Origin: Raffaelea ambrosiae
Taxonomy: Eukaryota > Ascomycota > Sordariomycetes > Ophiostomatales > Ophiostomataceae
Direction of reading: 5' to 3'
DNA: 64,000 nt
Assembly: GCA_002778195.1 (NCBI GenBank)
Contig: PCDI01000003.1
Coordinates: 2,873,913 to 2,937,912 of the forward strand
The position numbers and the translations under genes were made by a program. This document shows, one piece after another, positions 9,324-20,646 of the stretch (its first letter is position 1; every line of letters starts with the position of its first letter). Under the pieces are notes generated by a model that saw only the letters and a program-made list of their open reading frames with translations, was not told where the DNA came from and ran no database searches.

Positions 9324-11177
9324 ATGGCGTTGACCGGTTCCTGCTTGTTCTTCTTTGTTGTCGCTGCCTTGGGGGCGGGCCTGTCCACGAACTACGGCCG
9401 GTACAACGACGGCCTGCTCGGCCACCGACCCCATGTTCGATTTCAGTCTAGCACAGAGACGGGTCCCGTCCTGCAAGTCAACAGCTGGGATCAGAAGGCC
9501 ATCGCCGCGACAGGCTCGCACATATTTCTACGAAACGACGGCAACGAGGTGTCGCCGCTCTCGTCGCCCCTGATTCTCGATGCCGCCGACCTCACCACCG
9601 TCTACCTGAACCGATCGTTTGAGCACGTGTTTGGCACCCGGGTGCAAGAGAACAAGGGCAAGCGCTACCTGACATTCTGGGCGGGCGGGGAGGAGGTGGG
9701 CTTTGGCGATGGGTACGGGCTGGTCTTCGACGACACCTACCGCCTCGTCCATGCCGTCGCGGCGCAGAACCTCACTGCGCGGGCGGACCTGCACGAATTC
9801 GCGCTCACGGGCCACGGGACCGCACTCGTCACAGCCGTGGACAAGGTCGTGGCGAATACAACGGGCTGGAGGCATTGGTTCGGACCCGAGTCGTGCAGGA
9901 TTCTCGACTCTGTGTTCCAGGAAATCGATCTGGAGACAAATGCATTGCTGTTCCAGTGGCGGGCGCTGGATCACCTGGATCCCAGTTTTACATTCGAGCC
10001 CCGGGGCAGATACTGGGACGCCTTTCACACGAACAGCATACAAAAGGCACAGTCGGTCCCGCCACCGCCCAAATGGCACACGGCTAACCTCTGTCCCTAG
10101 ACAAAAGCAGGCAACTACCTGATCTCCATGCGCCACATGCATTCGATTTTCCTGATCGACGGCAGGACGGGTGATGTCCTGTGGACCCTCGGAGGCAAAA
10201 AAAACGACTTTGTCGAGCTGGCCCCCGACGAGGGCGTGGACCCTGTGCGTCCGGTGGTGCAGTCCATGAAGTGGCAGCACCATGCCCAGTATGTGCCGGG
10301 GACCGAGGAAACCCAAATCACCGTGTTCGACAACTACGTGCGGACCACGTCCCACGAGCAGTGCACCAAAAACTGCACGCGGGGGCTGCGTCTCGCCGTG
10401 GACGACAAGGCCTCGCCGCCGACGGTCAAGATTCTCCGGGAGTACCACCATCCGTCGCGTCTCCAAGCCCAGAGCCAGGGAAGCGTGCAGGTTCTCCAGG
10501 CCAGCCCGCACAGCGAGGGCAACGTCTTTATCGGATGGGGTCGTTGTCCGTCTTTCACGGAACACACCCCCGATGGCGAGACGGTTCTCGACGTGCAGTT
10601 CTCGCCTTGGCACAGCGACCTGGTGCCGGATGCGATGGACAACTACCGCGCATATAAGATGGACTGGGTGGCCACGCCCCATTGGGACCCCGCCATGGCT
10701 GCCGCCGTTGTGTCCAGGGACAAGATGCTCGTGTTTGTGAGCTGGAATGGAGCCACCGAGGTCCGCCAGTGGGTGGTTCGTGGCGTAGTGGGAGACCAAG
10801 ACTCCAAGAACGGTAGCGTGCTGGCAGAGTCGCCGCGAACCGACTTTGAGACGGAAATATCCGTCGCGCTGTCAAAAGACCTGCGCTATGTGTGGGCGGA
10901 TGCCCTGGGCCGAAATGGCACGGTTCTTGGATCGACTGGGCCGTTGTTCATTTCGTCCCTCTTCGGGGCAGCACAACCGCAAGCCGAGTCAATGGAGGCT
11001 GCCAGACTAAAGCATGTGGTGTTTGTGCGAGGAAAGTGGTTGGTCGTATATGCTTCGGTCGGCTTGATTTTCTCTGTACTTGTAACAGTAGCCATTGTTT
11101 TAAGGGGGCGAATATCCAGGTACAGGCAAGTAGAAGACTTTGACTTGGACTCTGATTCAGACGAAGAGTACGAATAA
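9324..11177 (+). CDS. Arylsulfotransferase-like (ASST, PF14269-type) secreted, membrane-anchored protein
   Basis: Two exons, 9324-10046 and 10101-11177, about 599 residues. It starts with a signal peptide (MALTGSCLFFFVVAALGAG). The body has the fungal arylsulfotransferase landmarks: FHTNSIQK joined to AGNYLISMRHMHSIFLIDG and GDVLWTLGGK, then MKWQHHAQYVP, ITVFDNYVR and a late WGRCPSFTEH. Near the C terminus there is one membrane span (about residues 552-575) and an acidic tail DLDSDSDEEYE. The family resembles bacterial PAPS-independent aryl sulfate transferases, but activity of the fungal branch is largely untested. The intron appears to use a GC donor (AAG|GCACAG, 54 bp). A weak GT donor at 10056 would leave a 45-bp intron and add three residues. 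ATG 9324 is chosen because it puts the signal peptide first. Confidence 0.8.
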
Positions 11178-11842
11178 AAAGGCGTTCACCGGTCTCCAAC
11201 ATTCTTGTCAACAGTATGCATTTGATTGATGTTGCCAGAAGGCAACTGCAACACTAGGCAACGATCCGAGTGCGTGCTATCTACTCGACATTGGGGGTAA
11301 GTGGGTGTACAATGACGTCGTAAAGACGATCAACAGTGGGACGGATGCCGTTTGGTTACGGCAGGTTTTATTTTCGTTCTTTTTATTTTGTCACCTCCTC
11401 TTTATTTATCTTGTGTGTGTCTTTGGCTGTCTACCTACTCCGCAGCCGGCCTCTTTCTCAACACGCTGGCCAGGCAGTTGGTCTCCGAGTGCAGCTAATG
11501 ACACAGACGTCAGTACGGGCGACTACAGCCGTATTTACAGCTACTCCTACTGCTAGGCTCCGATGAAATTCTAGCTGGGGATGGCAGTATGGACTTTGAC
11601 GACTACTGGGTTATGTGAAGAAGATTATACAAACGTATTTACCCTGTGTTGATTTCTGTTAGTATTGGTGGGGCAAGCGCTGAGCGGGCAGACCCCGCTC
11701 CTTCCTTAAATACGTAACTCGTAACTAATACGAGCTTTTACGAGCTGAACACACGAATCTCCTAATTACTCCAGACACCAACCGGTTATGTTTTGCCATT
11801 CGGATTTTCACCTAGTACGAGTAGGTATTATTACTGGCGAAC
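11178..11842. other. Intergenic region, T-rich in part
   Basis: T-rich stretch at about 11366-11425 and short direct repeats of ACGAGC/TACGAG at about 11715-11745. No supported gene. It should hold the promoter of the F-box-like gene. Confidence 0.5.
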
Positions 11843-13174
11843 ATGGATCCGTTTTCCAACCTTCCGTTTCCAATTCTGGTCATTGTCGCCAAAGAGGTTC
11901 CAGACCTCGTTTCGCTCCATGGCCTTCTCTGTGCGTCGCCGGTCTTCGCCGACGTGATACGGGGCGACGGCATGGCGGCGGAGATTGCTGATGCTGTTAT
12001 TTCGCGCACGCTTGCTGCGGAGGCGCAGGATGTCGTGCGGCTTGCTGCGCTGATTCTGTGGCAGCCACCTTTCACATGGGACGACTTGCTGCGGCTGGGC
12101 AAGCGAGTAGAGCTTGGGGGGTGCTTGTCTCGCGCAGCTCCTGTCGTGCCCATTCGCCTGCTGCTCGCCCTTGCTAAGGCCGTCCACGGGGCTGCGTATC
12201 GGTGCGCCCACGTCTACCTTAAGGGCCTTGCCTCCCTCCAACCGCGGCGGCCTGTCGACCCCGAATTCCACATTCGTCGCATCGGTTTCTTCCGCTTCGA
12301 AGGCGCCCGCTTATCACACAGGCCTTTTCAGCCTTTTCCCGCTATATTAGACGAGCCGGTTCCTATGAATTCGAAGGTCGCGTTTAAAAAGCTGGCTTGG
12401 ATCGAAGAGCAGCGGCTTTTGACCGGTGCTTGGCAGCTGGCTGTGTTTTCGATTTTGCGGCAGCAACCCGATACGAGTATTATTAAAAACACCGGCGTTA
12501 TGTACAGGCCATTGCATATGTGGCAAGAACTTGGCCTCTCGTTTCGACGGCATATATTTCGCGAAAACCATTGTTTGCAAGCTGTGGCCGATAACACAGA
12601 CGACGACGACGACGACGACGACAACTACTACTATAACAACATCAACAACGACAACGACGACGACTACTACGACAACAACAACGACAACGACAACGACAAT
12701 GTGCCATCGGGACGAGGCGAAGAGGACGAATCCCTTACTAATAACGACTCATATACTGGCATCACCCGCTTGGCCGATGTTGCTCCGACCGAGACTTCTA
12801 TTTGTCCGTACTCATATTCATACTCGCACTGCTTCTCGCCGCCGCAGCAACCCGACGAGAAGACGAGGAGAGAGAACAGCGGTATGGTTAGTTGGCCGTT
12901 TGACTTTCTCCGCCGCTGCCGTTGCATGGAACGCTGTCCTCTGTATCGGACCTACATGGCCCCATTTCGCTCGCTTGGATTCTACGTTTGGGAGAAGGAG
13001 CGCTTGGTTGCATTGGGATGTTGCGCCAGCGACGAACCGAGCCAGACCCGATTTCGCAAGGGGTACTTTCGCATATGGAGCGACATGTACACTTGGCGGA
13101 GCCTGCTGACCCCTGCCCAGGGAGCCGCTCTTGAAGAACGTCAGCGACGGCTTTGGGATCGATTTATGCAGTAA
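11843..13174 (+). CDS. F-box-like hypothetical protein with Asp/Asn/Tyr repeat tract
   Basis: A single exon of 443 residues starting at AACATGGATC. The N terminus (FSNLPFPILVIVAKEVPDL, then SLHGLLCASPVFADVI) fits a degenerate F-box: a Leu-Pro followed by spaced hydrophobics and an aspartate. F-box proteins act as substrate adaptors of SCF ubiquitin ligases. The central region carries a low-complexity run of Asp, Asn and Tyr (about residues 251-289). The C-terminal part is Cys/Arg/Trp-rich (FDFLRRCRCMERCPLYRTY) and resembles fungal lineage-specific F-box-type hypotheticals. No known C-terminal repeat (LRR, WD40) is visible. The F-box assignment is tentative; that it is a real coding gene is more certain, given the long frame with ordinary amino-acid usage on both sides of the repeat. 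Confidence 0.65.
   Translation: MDPFSNLPFPILVIVAKEVPDLVSLHGLLCASPVFADVIRGDGMAAEIADAVISRTLAAEAQDVVRLAALILWQPPFTWDDLLRLGKRVELGGCLSRAAPVVPIRLLLALAKAVHGAAYRCAHVYLKGLASLQPRRPVDPEFHIRRIGFFRFEGARLSHRPFQPFPAILDEPVPMNSKVAFKKLAWIEEQRLLTGAWQLAVFSILRQQPDTSIIKNTGVMYRPLHMWQELGLSFRRHIFRENHCLQAVADNTDDDDDDDDNYYYNNINNDNDDDYYDNNNDNDNDNVPSGRGEEDESLTNNDSYTGITRLADVAPTETSICPYSYSYSHCFSPPQQPDEKTRRENSGMVSWPFDFLRRCRCMERCPLYRTYMAPFRSLGFYVWEKERLVALGCCASDEPSQTRFRKGYFRIWSDMYTWRSLLTPAQGAALEERQRRLWDRFMQ
12594..12709 (+). repeat. Coding GAC/AAC trinucleotide microsatellite
   Basis: An imperfect run of GAC, AAC and TAC triplets inside the F-box-like gene, encoding Asp/Asn/Tyr. All three plus frames stay open for some distance; a shifted frame would read Thr. 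It is probably variable in length between isolates. Confidence 0.8.
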
Positions 13175-14106
13175 AAAATCAAAGGAAAGAAAAATATCAA
13201 ATTATAATTATTACTTTTTTTGCATAACACCTCGGCCTTACAATGTAATTTTAAAATTAGAGTTCTCGTTGTATTGAAATAAAGTTCTAACTCGTGGGGG
13301 GGAGGTCACCTACTTCCCTTATTCTAGTGCCAACGCCAAGTCGTATTACATATGTTGTTTTTTTATTTTTATTTTTAAATTTTTATAATTCTTAAACTTC
13401 TTTTATTTTTAAATTTCTTTTATTTTAAAGATTTTCTCTGTGAACCAATATGTTAATTAAATGACGTGCAGGAGTCTAGATGAAACCAATTAGCATGCCG
13501 AAATACCAATGTGTAAAAGACGAAAAAGGAGACATTGCTGCCACATTCTCCAAAGCTAAGAAACATGGCTTTCCTTCCAAGGCTGGGTCGGCTTGTCCCA
13601 GGCTTGGCAAACACGGTACCGACCGTGGAAGTCTTGGCTTTCGACGCCGAGGCGCGGCGCCCAGAACTTGTTACACGAAAGCCAAGACGGCGACGACCTC
13701 TCTTCCATTCCATAAGGAGAAAGAGGAAAGAGTCCCCGAGTCGGACCCTCTGTCCGCCACGCTTCTCTGGAAAGTCGAATCTGGAGCACTGCTGGCTAGC
13801 CCTGGTAGAGGTTGACATCCGCCCCCAAAACTGGACGTGCCGCTGACCCCTATGACGCCTTGGCTCTACTGAGTCGCAGATGGTGCGAATACCACCCCCC
13901 CCAACGCTGCAGATTCATCATCGCCCGAGGCCCGGATTGGTGGCCCTCCATGGCGACAATGCAAGGCTCGGTTACATCATGCCTGCGGACCCGGTCTGGC
14001 GGCGACTGATGCTAGCCGTGCAGCAATGGCGTTATCGATAAGTCGTTCATCCGTCTGCGGAACTGCTACCACAGAATCACGGAAGTCGAGATTGCGTCTT
14101 GGGAGC

Positions 14107-14110
<4 letters not shown>

Positions 14111-14142
<32 letters not shown>
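14111..14142. repeat. T32 homopolymer
   Basis: Thirty-two consecutive T, the longest homopolymer in the window, in the region upstream of the MFS gene at 14399. It may be a retroposed poly(A) relic on minus or simple slippage; nothing beside it resembles a retroelement. Confidence 0.8.
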
Positions 14143-14144
<2 letters not shown>

Positions 14145-14293
14145 CAGTTCGTGAGGGTGGGATCGTCATTCAGTCGGTCATCATGTGGGTCACTCGCTTG
14201 CCATTCTTCTGACGGGATGGATGTCGAATGGTGTGCGCGGTGCCTGCCGCATTTCCGTTGCTGGTTGCTTCTCGTGCATGCCAACATAGACCG

Positions 14294-14301
14294 TATAAAT
14301 A
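14294..14301 (+). promoter_or_regulatory. TATA box candidate (TATAAATA)
   Basis: TATAAATA lies 98 bases upstream of the ATG of the ACS transporter at 14399, a good core-promoter position. Confidence 0.5.
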
Positions 14302-14398
14302 CAAGTCGGGCTCCTTGGGCCTGGTGCGTCTGCAGCCTTGGCCCTTGAATACATTTGCAGCCACCTCCCCAGTCCCGCCATCATAGACCGCCGACAAC

Positions 14399-16249
14399 AT
14401 GCCCAGTCTACTCAACCGCTTCGAGGAGGTCGTGGGGTGGTACCCCCAGACTATGCCAAGGGAGGAGAGAAAGCTTGTTCGAAAGCTGGATGGCCTTGTG
14501 TTGACATATGCCTGCCTGTCCTTCTTTGCAAAGTATTTGGATGTGTCGGCTCTCAGTGAGTTTCAACAAGGATGCATCCGTGCGTTCCGTCATGCTCACC
14601 CCTTCCGCGTGTAGCCAACGCATATGTTTCCGGCATGAAAGAGGACCTGAATCTCTATGGAAACCGACTCAACTACATCAACGCCGCATGTACGTCATTC
14701 CGATCCAACAAAGGAGAGTCCGTTGCTGCGGTTGGCTAATGGACGCAGACGAGGTCGGCTACGTTGTCTTTCAGATTCCGAGCAACCTGCTGATTTCCCG
14801 ATTCCCGTATGTGAACAGTGCAGATGCCAGAAATGCACGAGAGATTCTAACACCGGACAGGGCACAATACTACCTCCCCGCGGCCGAGATTTTCTGGGGT
14901 CTCTTCACACTTGGCACGGCCTTTGTGAAGAATTACAACCAACTAGTTGTCATGCGCTTTTTTGTTGGATTCAGTGCTACATCCTGCTACGTTGGCCTTG
15001 TGCACATTGTGAACTCGTACGTGTTGCGGCCTGTCCTGTGCTTTTTTTTTCCCACTGGCTCACATGGGGCAGCTGGTATCGCCACAATGAACTCGGCCGG
15101 CGCAATGCGCTTTTCTGGATCGCGAATCCTCTGGGCCAGATGATTGCCGGATACATTCAGGCCGCAGCCTACACGAATCTCAACAACCACCATGGGCTGC
15201 AGGGGTGGAGGTGAGACCATCGCCGTGTTGTTGAGGGACCAGAGCAGCATGGAACGTGGCTAATCCCAACCCACCGTCTAGATGGCTGTTTATCATTTGT
15301 TTCATAATCACGATCCCGATTGCACTCGTCGGCATCTTTTTCTTCCCCGACATGCCCGACCGCACAAAGTCGCGCTGGCTCACCGACGACGAAAAGAACC
15401 TGGCCGTCAACCGGCTGCGGGAAGAGGGTTTCGCGCCGCCCACGGGCATCAACAAAACGCTCTTCCGACGCGTCGTCAAGTCTTGGCGGTACTGGGCCTT
15501 TGTTCTCCTGCTGCAGTTTGCCTGCAACATGGACTACGGCAGCGGCACGCCCTTTATTCTGTGGCTCAGCGCGCAGCCAGACAAGTATTCGGTCTCTCTG
15601 GTCAACAACATATCGACGGTCACGAATGCCACGGCGCTCGTGTCGGCCATCGTCAACTCGTATTACACCGATCTCCGTGGCAAGCGTTACGAATCCATCT
15701 TGTTTGGCGGGGTTCTCTGTCTCTTCGCCAACGTCGTCCTCGCCATCTGGAGGGTCCCCACGGGCTTGAAGTTCTTTGCCTACCTTGCCATCGGCTGGAC
15801 ACAGGGCGTCCTTCCCGTCATTGTCAGCTGGACGGCAGAGAGCTTTGCCAACGACGTGGAAGCGCGCTCCATTGCTCTTGCCTCGTACAATTGCTTTGGC
15901 GAGGTTACGAGTCTGATCGTACCACTGGTGGCTTGGCAGGTGTCACACGCGCCGACATTTTATGGCGGCTATATCTGGGTACGTTGTACGTTTTGTAGAG
16001 AAATGTCTCGTCTTCACTATGCTAACGGGTCAGTCTGCTTGTTTGTGTGTCGGCTATTTCGCCAATGTCGGTCTGATTATGGTGCTGCTACGCAGGGACG
16101 AGAAACGTGAAAAGAATCCACCTGCCGTGGAGAATGGGTCGCCCACACTAGAACATGGCGAGATGTCGACAGACGAAGACAAGGAAAACGGATTTTCGGC
16201 CGGTGAGAAGAAGCCGGCACAGTTGTCGGTGGATGAAAAGATGCTGTGA
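14399..16249 (+). CDS. ACS-family MFS transporter (pantothenate/Liz1-like)
   Basis: Seven exons: 14399-14555, 14615-14689, 14749-14806, 14861-15016, 15073-15210, 15282-15978 and 16034-16249, joining to 498 residues. Each join restores family sequence: KYLDVSALTNAYVSGMKEDLNLYGNR (shown here as two contiguous parts, KYLDVSALTNAYV and SGMKEDLNLYGNR), AAYEVGYVVFQIPSNLL, SRFPAQYYLPAAEIFWG and VNSWYRHNELGRRNALFW. About 12 membrane segments are present, and the tail is long and hydrophilic (about 50 residues, Glu/Lys-rich). Relatives import pantothenate, vitamins or small anions by proton symport; the substrate here is not readable. It is a distant paralogue of the carrier at 548-2264 but has more introns. 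No neighbouring enzyme suggests a pathway. Confidence 0.88.
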
Positions 16250-18374
16250 CGGTCCCGGAGGTTTCCAGGTCATACCGCGGGCATACATTGGAGCATAGAT
16301 GTTTAAAGAGCAACTCCAGCATTGTTTCCAATCCCCGCATGTCCTTCTAGCAGAGGACCCAGTTCTGCATGTACATTGGTACCTCCATTGTCTCCTTCCA
16401 TGTCGGCTGATACCACGGATCGTTGTCGCTTACTCACCGTCAGTCTCTTGTTTGACCGTTATGTGTCTGTCAAACAGTTCCAGCCTCGGACCGATCATCA
16501 ACTTGTCGAGGGCGGTCGTCAAATCGGACCTCCCCGGGCCCGACTGTTTGAGAGTAACCCAGTCAAGCCAGTCGTTCTAAGCGAGCTGTCCGGCCGGGCA
16601 GACGCGGTGGATGGTCACTTTTGGGTTTAGTCAATCGGCCACAATTAGTGGGTTCTGGCCTAGCATCTCGAATCACCCCAGATTAAAAAAAAAAAAAAGT
16701 CTTTCTTTTAAAGCCGTCTCTTTAGTCGGACGTGGAGGTCGACGGCCTGAATGATCGCAGTCTGGGGTTCTTTGTCCCGACCAGCTTGTGCAAACCCCAG
16801 CAGGTTGCTACGGATCCTTCGGGCGCCGTGCATGACTACGGTGTACTGTCACGGTCGTTTGTTTGCCAGGCCATCTGGGGAACGCCACCCCAAGGGCCGA
16901 GACCTCGCACTTGCTGCTCGAAACGCGGACTGGGCTGATACCGCCAGGCGTGCCCACCAAGTCGACTTCAGCTCGGGGTGGCCGTTCCGGGTAGTCTTGC
17001 CTACACTGTACAGGATGCGTCATCGGGGAAAGTCTGGAGACCAATGTCACGTGGTGATGCTTGTTGGGACCTGTTCAGCAGGTTCTTGTCGTCGGAGAGC
17101 AGGCATGGCCCGGGACGAGATGGCCAGCCATTGCATGCCGCAGCAGTGGACGTATCGTACACGGGTCGCAGGCTTCGCAACCCAGCTGTGCCTGTCGATC
17201 TGGGCGCCTTCGACGGACGCGAGGTTGCATGAAGCCAGGTTGTGTTGAGGATCCGAAAAGTGTATAAAGCATATCTTATCCCTGCGGGGCCGCAGGCCCA
17301 ATGTACATGGTACGCGCGCATGCCGGTGGTACAGGCCAACGCTGGACCACGCCGCCTCCTTTGTTCCTGGCCCATCCTGCCCACGCCTGCGAATGATCAT
17401 GCCCCCTCCCCCCCTCCCCCCTATTCGTACCATGTACTACTATTGCAAGATGCGTATCTACGCCCCGTGAGAAGCAACTCGCCGGCGATGCACACGGTAC
17501 ATGGAAGAAGTCAGGACGTCTTATCTCTCGAGCACGGCCCTGATTGGCCAAGACCAGCCATTTGTGTTCAAATCTCACAACGGGGCCGCGCAGGCGTTTT
17601 TCGAGTTTCCTTCCCGGCCATAGCCCCCCCCACCTGGCACGCCACCTGGTATCTCTACCCTAGACCTGGGAGTAAATCCACTTGGACGGGATTGCTAGGA
17701 GTACCTAGTAGGGAATTTTCTGCCTGGCAGCAGGAACACAAAGCCAGAAAGAGTACGAGTCCCCCCCGTAGGCCTTCTTTGTCGCGGCTCGCCGTCCTCC
17801 CCAATCAGAGCTCGTCTCGTCCGGTCAGCTCCTAGCTGCTGCCCACTCTGTAGTAGCTAGTGCCAAAGATAGTTTGTGTGGGTGAGACAGGGTGGTTTTT
17901 TTCCCGTGCTGTTGCTGTTTTCTCTTACACACCTGGCAAATTGTCTCGTTTTCTCTTATCTCGGAGCTCCCTGTTTGGGCCAATATCTTTTCCAAGAATG
18001 CGCAGGAAAAGGAACGTTTTTTCGTCTGCGCGGATTGCCCGACTGGCTTGGCTGACAGCGGATAAGTCGGACGCATACTTTTTGGCTGCAGATCTCAGCT
18101 AGATACCCGTACCCATATATCTTGGCGTAGTTAACAAGCTGCTTGGTCCCCTGGCTCTGGTCGTTTTCTCTTGTCTTAGCCCTTCTTTTCTTCTCGAAGT
18201 TTTTTTTTTTTTTATTTATAATTTTTTTTCCCCCTACACGATACCGTCGCCGCAGCGCCTTGTTGGCACCGAAAGTCGTGTACCTTGCACAACAACACCA
18301 TCCACACTCTCGGCTGTTTAGAGAACCTTGGCAACAGCAGTCCCTTTTCGTTTAGCGAACTGCCAACTTCGATC
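16250..18374. other. Long intergenic region without a supported gene
   Basis: 2.1 kb between two plus-strand MFS genes. It contains A14 at 16685-16698, a C-rich stretch at about 17401-17425, and a T-rich stretch at about 18200-18232 likely to belong to the next promoter. Open frames at 16751-17248 and 17242-17835 have no recognisable domain and atypical composition; I do not call them. Confidence 0.5.
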
Positions 18375-20160
18375 ATGGCGGAAAAGCTCGATCCCATCTC
18401 CGACAAGGAGAAGGGTGGGCAGTCGGACTCCGGCCACGGCGTGGACGTCGACACTGCGATCAACACGCTGCAGCACACCAGCAGCCGCGAGGCCGCGCAT
18501 CCCATCCACTGGAGCAGCACGAAGAAATGGGCCATCACCGTCATCTACTGCATGCTGGAGGTGTTTGTGACCATCACGTCCACGTCCTATGTCAGCGCCG
18601 AGTTCCTCATCACGGAGAAGTTTGGCGGCTCGACGCAGGTGGTCGCCCTTGGCCAGAGCATGTTTATCGTGGGCAATGCCGTCGGACCGGCGTTCCTGGG
18701 CCCTCTGTCGTACGTCACTCTGTCTCTTCATGATTCGTGTCTCTCTCTTCTCGGCCGCGACTGACGGCGCTCTTTGCTCTTCATCCTGCAGTGATGTCGG
18801 CGGACGCAAGTGGATCTACGTGATCTCCATCGCCGTCTTTGCTCTGCTCAACATTGGCAATGCGCTTGCGCTCAACCTCCCGATGTTGATCATTTTCCAG
18901 TTCCTCACGGGTGCTGCGGGCAGCACTGCGCTGTCGAACGTGGCGGGCACCATCGCCGACATGTTTGGCGACTCTGACGGCTCCGGCCAGCCCCTGGCCC
19001 TGTTCGTGGCGGCTGCCAACATTGGCCCCAGCATTGGCTCGCCGATTGGCGAGTGGATCGCGGACAACCCGCACATGGGTCTGCCGTGGATCTTTTGGAT
19101 CAAGTAAGAGACATGTCCCCCGAGTGCCGCCGTGCCTTTTGTTGTCCTGCGAAAAGGCGAGACATCTGACAGACCGCAGCGTCATCATTGGCGGCGCATT
19201 CGTCCTCTTCATGTGCTTCGTTCCGGAAACCCTCCCGCGCATCGTTATCAAGAATGCGGTGAAGAGCCACGAGGTCAACGACCCGGAGGAGATCGGCACG
19301 GCCGAGGAGACCATCAATGTGTTCCGCGAAATCCGCTTCGTCACCACCATGGCCCTGCGCATCATGGTCTGCGAGCCCATCGTCACCTTCCTGGCCATCT
19401 ACAACGGCTTCGCCTACGGTCTTCTGTTCCTGTACCTCGACGGCGTCTTTGACGTTTTCGTGCTCAACAACGGTCTCTCGTGAGTTGCGCGCCTCCATTC
19501 CGCGATGGACAGACCATCGTCTCCTCCCCCCAACGCTAACACTCGTTCCAGCTACATCGGTGCCGACCTGACGTACCTCAACTTTGTTGTCGGCGTCGCC
19601 GTCATGTTCGCCTTTGTGCCCGTGCAGACGTATCTCTTCCGACGCGACCGCGAGAAGCACGGCCACATTCGCCCCGAAGCCCGGTTCCTCACGTCGCTGG
19701 CCTGCGTCTGGCTGTTCCCCATCTCGCTGCTGTGGTTCGCCTTCACGTGCGACGGCAACACCAGCTACTGGTCGCCCGTCATTGCCGGTGCCGTGCTCGG
19801 CTTCGGCGACCCGCTGCTGTACATGTCTATGCTCTGCTACATTACCGATACGTACACGAATGTGGCTGCGTCTGCGGTTGCCGCCTTTTTGATTCCTTCG
19901 TTTGGCATTGCAGCAGGCTGTGCGCATATCGGTAAGCTGGACTTTTTTCTTTCTCTTTTTTTCCCTTCTTTGCTGTTCAGTGGAAGTCACGCAGACTAAC
20001 CCACATCCCACCAGGCATTGTCATGTTTGACAGAATGAGCGCAAAATGGGCCATGGCCACTCTTGGCTTCGTTTCTTTCGGTCTCGTGGCCCTCGTCTAC
20101 GTGCTGTACTTCTTTGGCGCCAGAATTCGGTCATGGTCGAAACTGGCGCGGCAATTTTGA
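18375..20160 (+). CDS. DHA1-family MFS exporter (multidrug-type)
   Basis: Five exons: 18375-18709, 18792-19103, 19180-19479, 19552-19931 and 20015-20160, joining to 490 residues. A hydrophilic N terminus is followed by 12 predicted spans. Seen: ALGQSMFIVGNAVGPAFLGP, the loop 2-3 motif LSDVGGRKWIYV, GQPLALFVAAANIGPSIGSP (motif C of drug antiporters), and WIFWINVIIGGAFVLF across a splice. The C-terminal half contains ITDTYTNVAASAVAAF. Family members export drugs or metabolites in exchange for protons at the plasma membrane. The ATG at 18375 (ATCATGGCGG) is chosen over an upstream in-frame ATG at 18285. No regulator is adjacent. Confidence 0.88.
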
Positions 20161-20646
20161 TGAAAGAACAGGCACATGGGAGTAGACCGTTTACTGTGTG
20201 GTCGTGGTGATGGACGTGGTGCTCAATGAGACAGCGTATGATTCGATATCCGCGTAGGTACCTGTAGTAATTTCAAGAACGTTTGATGAGAAAGACAAAA
20301 AAAAGCTTGTTTGCCGGCTTGGCCAGCCCTGGATCTCTTGGCTGACGATGCCAAGTATCGAGTGACCCCAATGCCGGTCTGTTTCCCAATTTAGTAGCTC
20401 TCTCGCTGTGGCGGCAGCTGGTTCCAAGCACCTTCTTCTTCCGGCTAAGCCCCAAAGTCAGCAGAAAAGCATATCTCGGCTGGGACATCCGGTTTCTATT
20501 GGCCACTTGGTCCTTCTAGAGTTCTTCCACCCCGCGTGTGGCGAGATGGCTATCGCGCAGGAAGCCACCTCCCTGAATTGCGCCGAGCCAACAACCGATC
20601 CAATACACACCTACCAGCAACCTTCCTAAAAGGATCTCTCGCGAGG
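20161..20646. other. Intergenic region, promoter of the DUF885 gene
   Basis: The 3' flank of the DHA1 gene and upstream region of the next gene. An in-frame ATG at 20536 exists but the added residues look non-coding. No motif is called. Confidence 0.5.

Larger units (their letters stand above)
13175..14398. other. Intergenic region with AT-rich block and T32 tract
   Basis: 13185-13460 is strongly A/T-rich with repeats of TTTTATTTTTAAATT type. 13480-13850 has normal composition and short open frames but no recognised domain; it could be an eroded gene. A T32 tract lies at 14111-14142. The promoter of the next MFS gene follows. Confidence 0.5.

Noticed and set aside
12426..13109. Poly-Thr open frame overlapping the F-box-like gene.
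   Set aside because: It arises from the triplet repeat read in a shifted frame; outside the repeat it shows no protein-like pattern.
13480..13846. Overlapping short frames on both strands that might be a small gene.
   Set aside because: No domain, signal or clear start; kept only as a possible eroded gene in the intergenic note.
14111..14142. T32 as the poly(A) tail of a retroelement on minus.
   Set aside because: No reverse transcriptase, target-site duplication or element body could be seen beside it.
16751..17835. Two open frames between the MFS genes.
   Set aside because: Composition is unlike the neighbours, with no recognisable motif or splice support.
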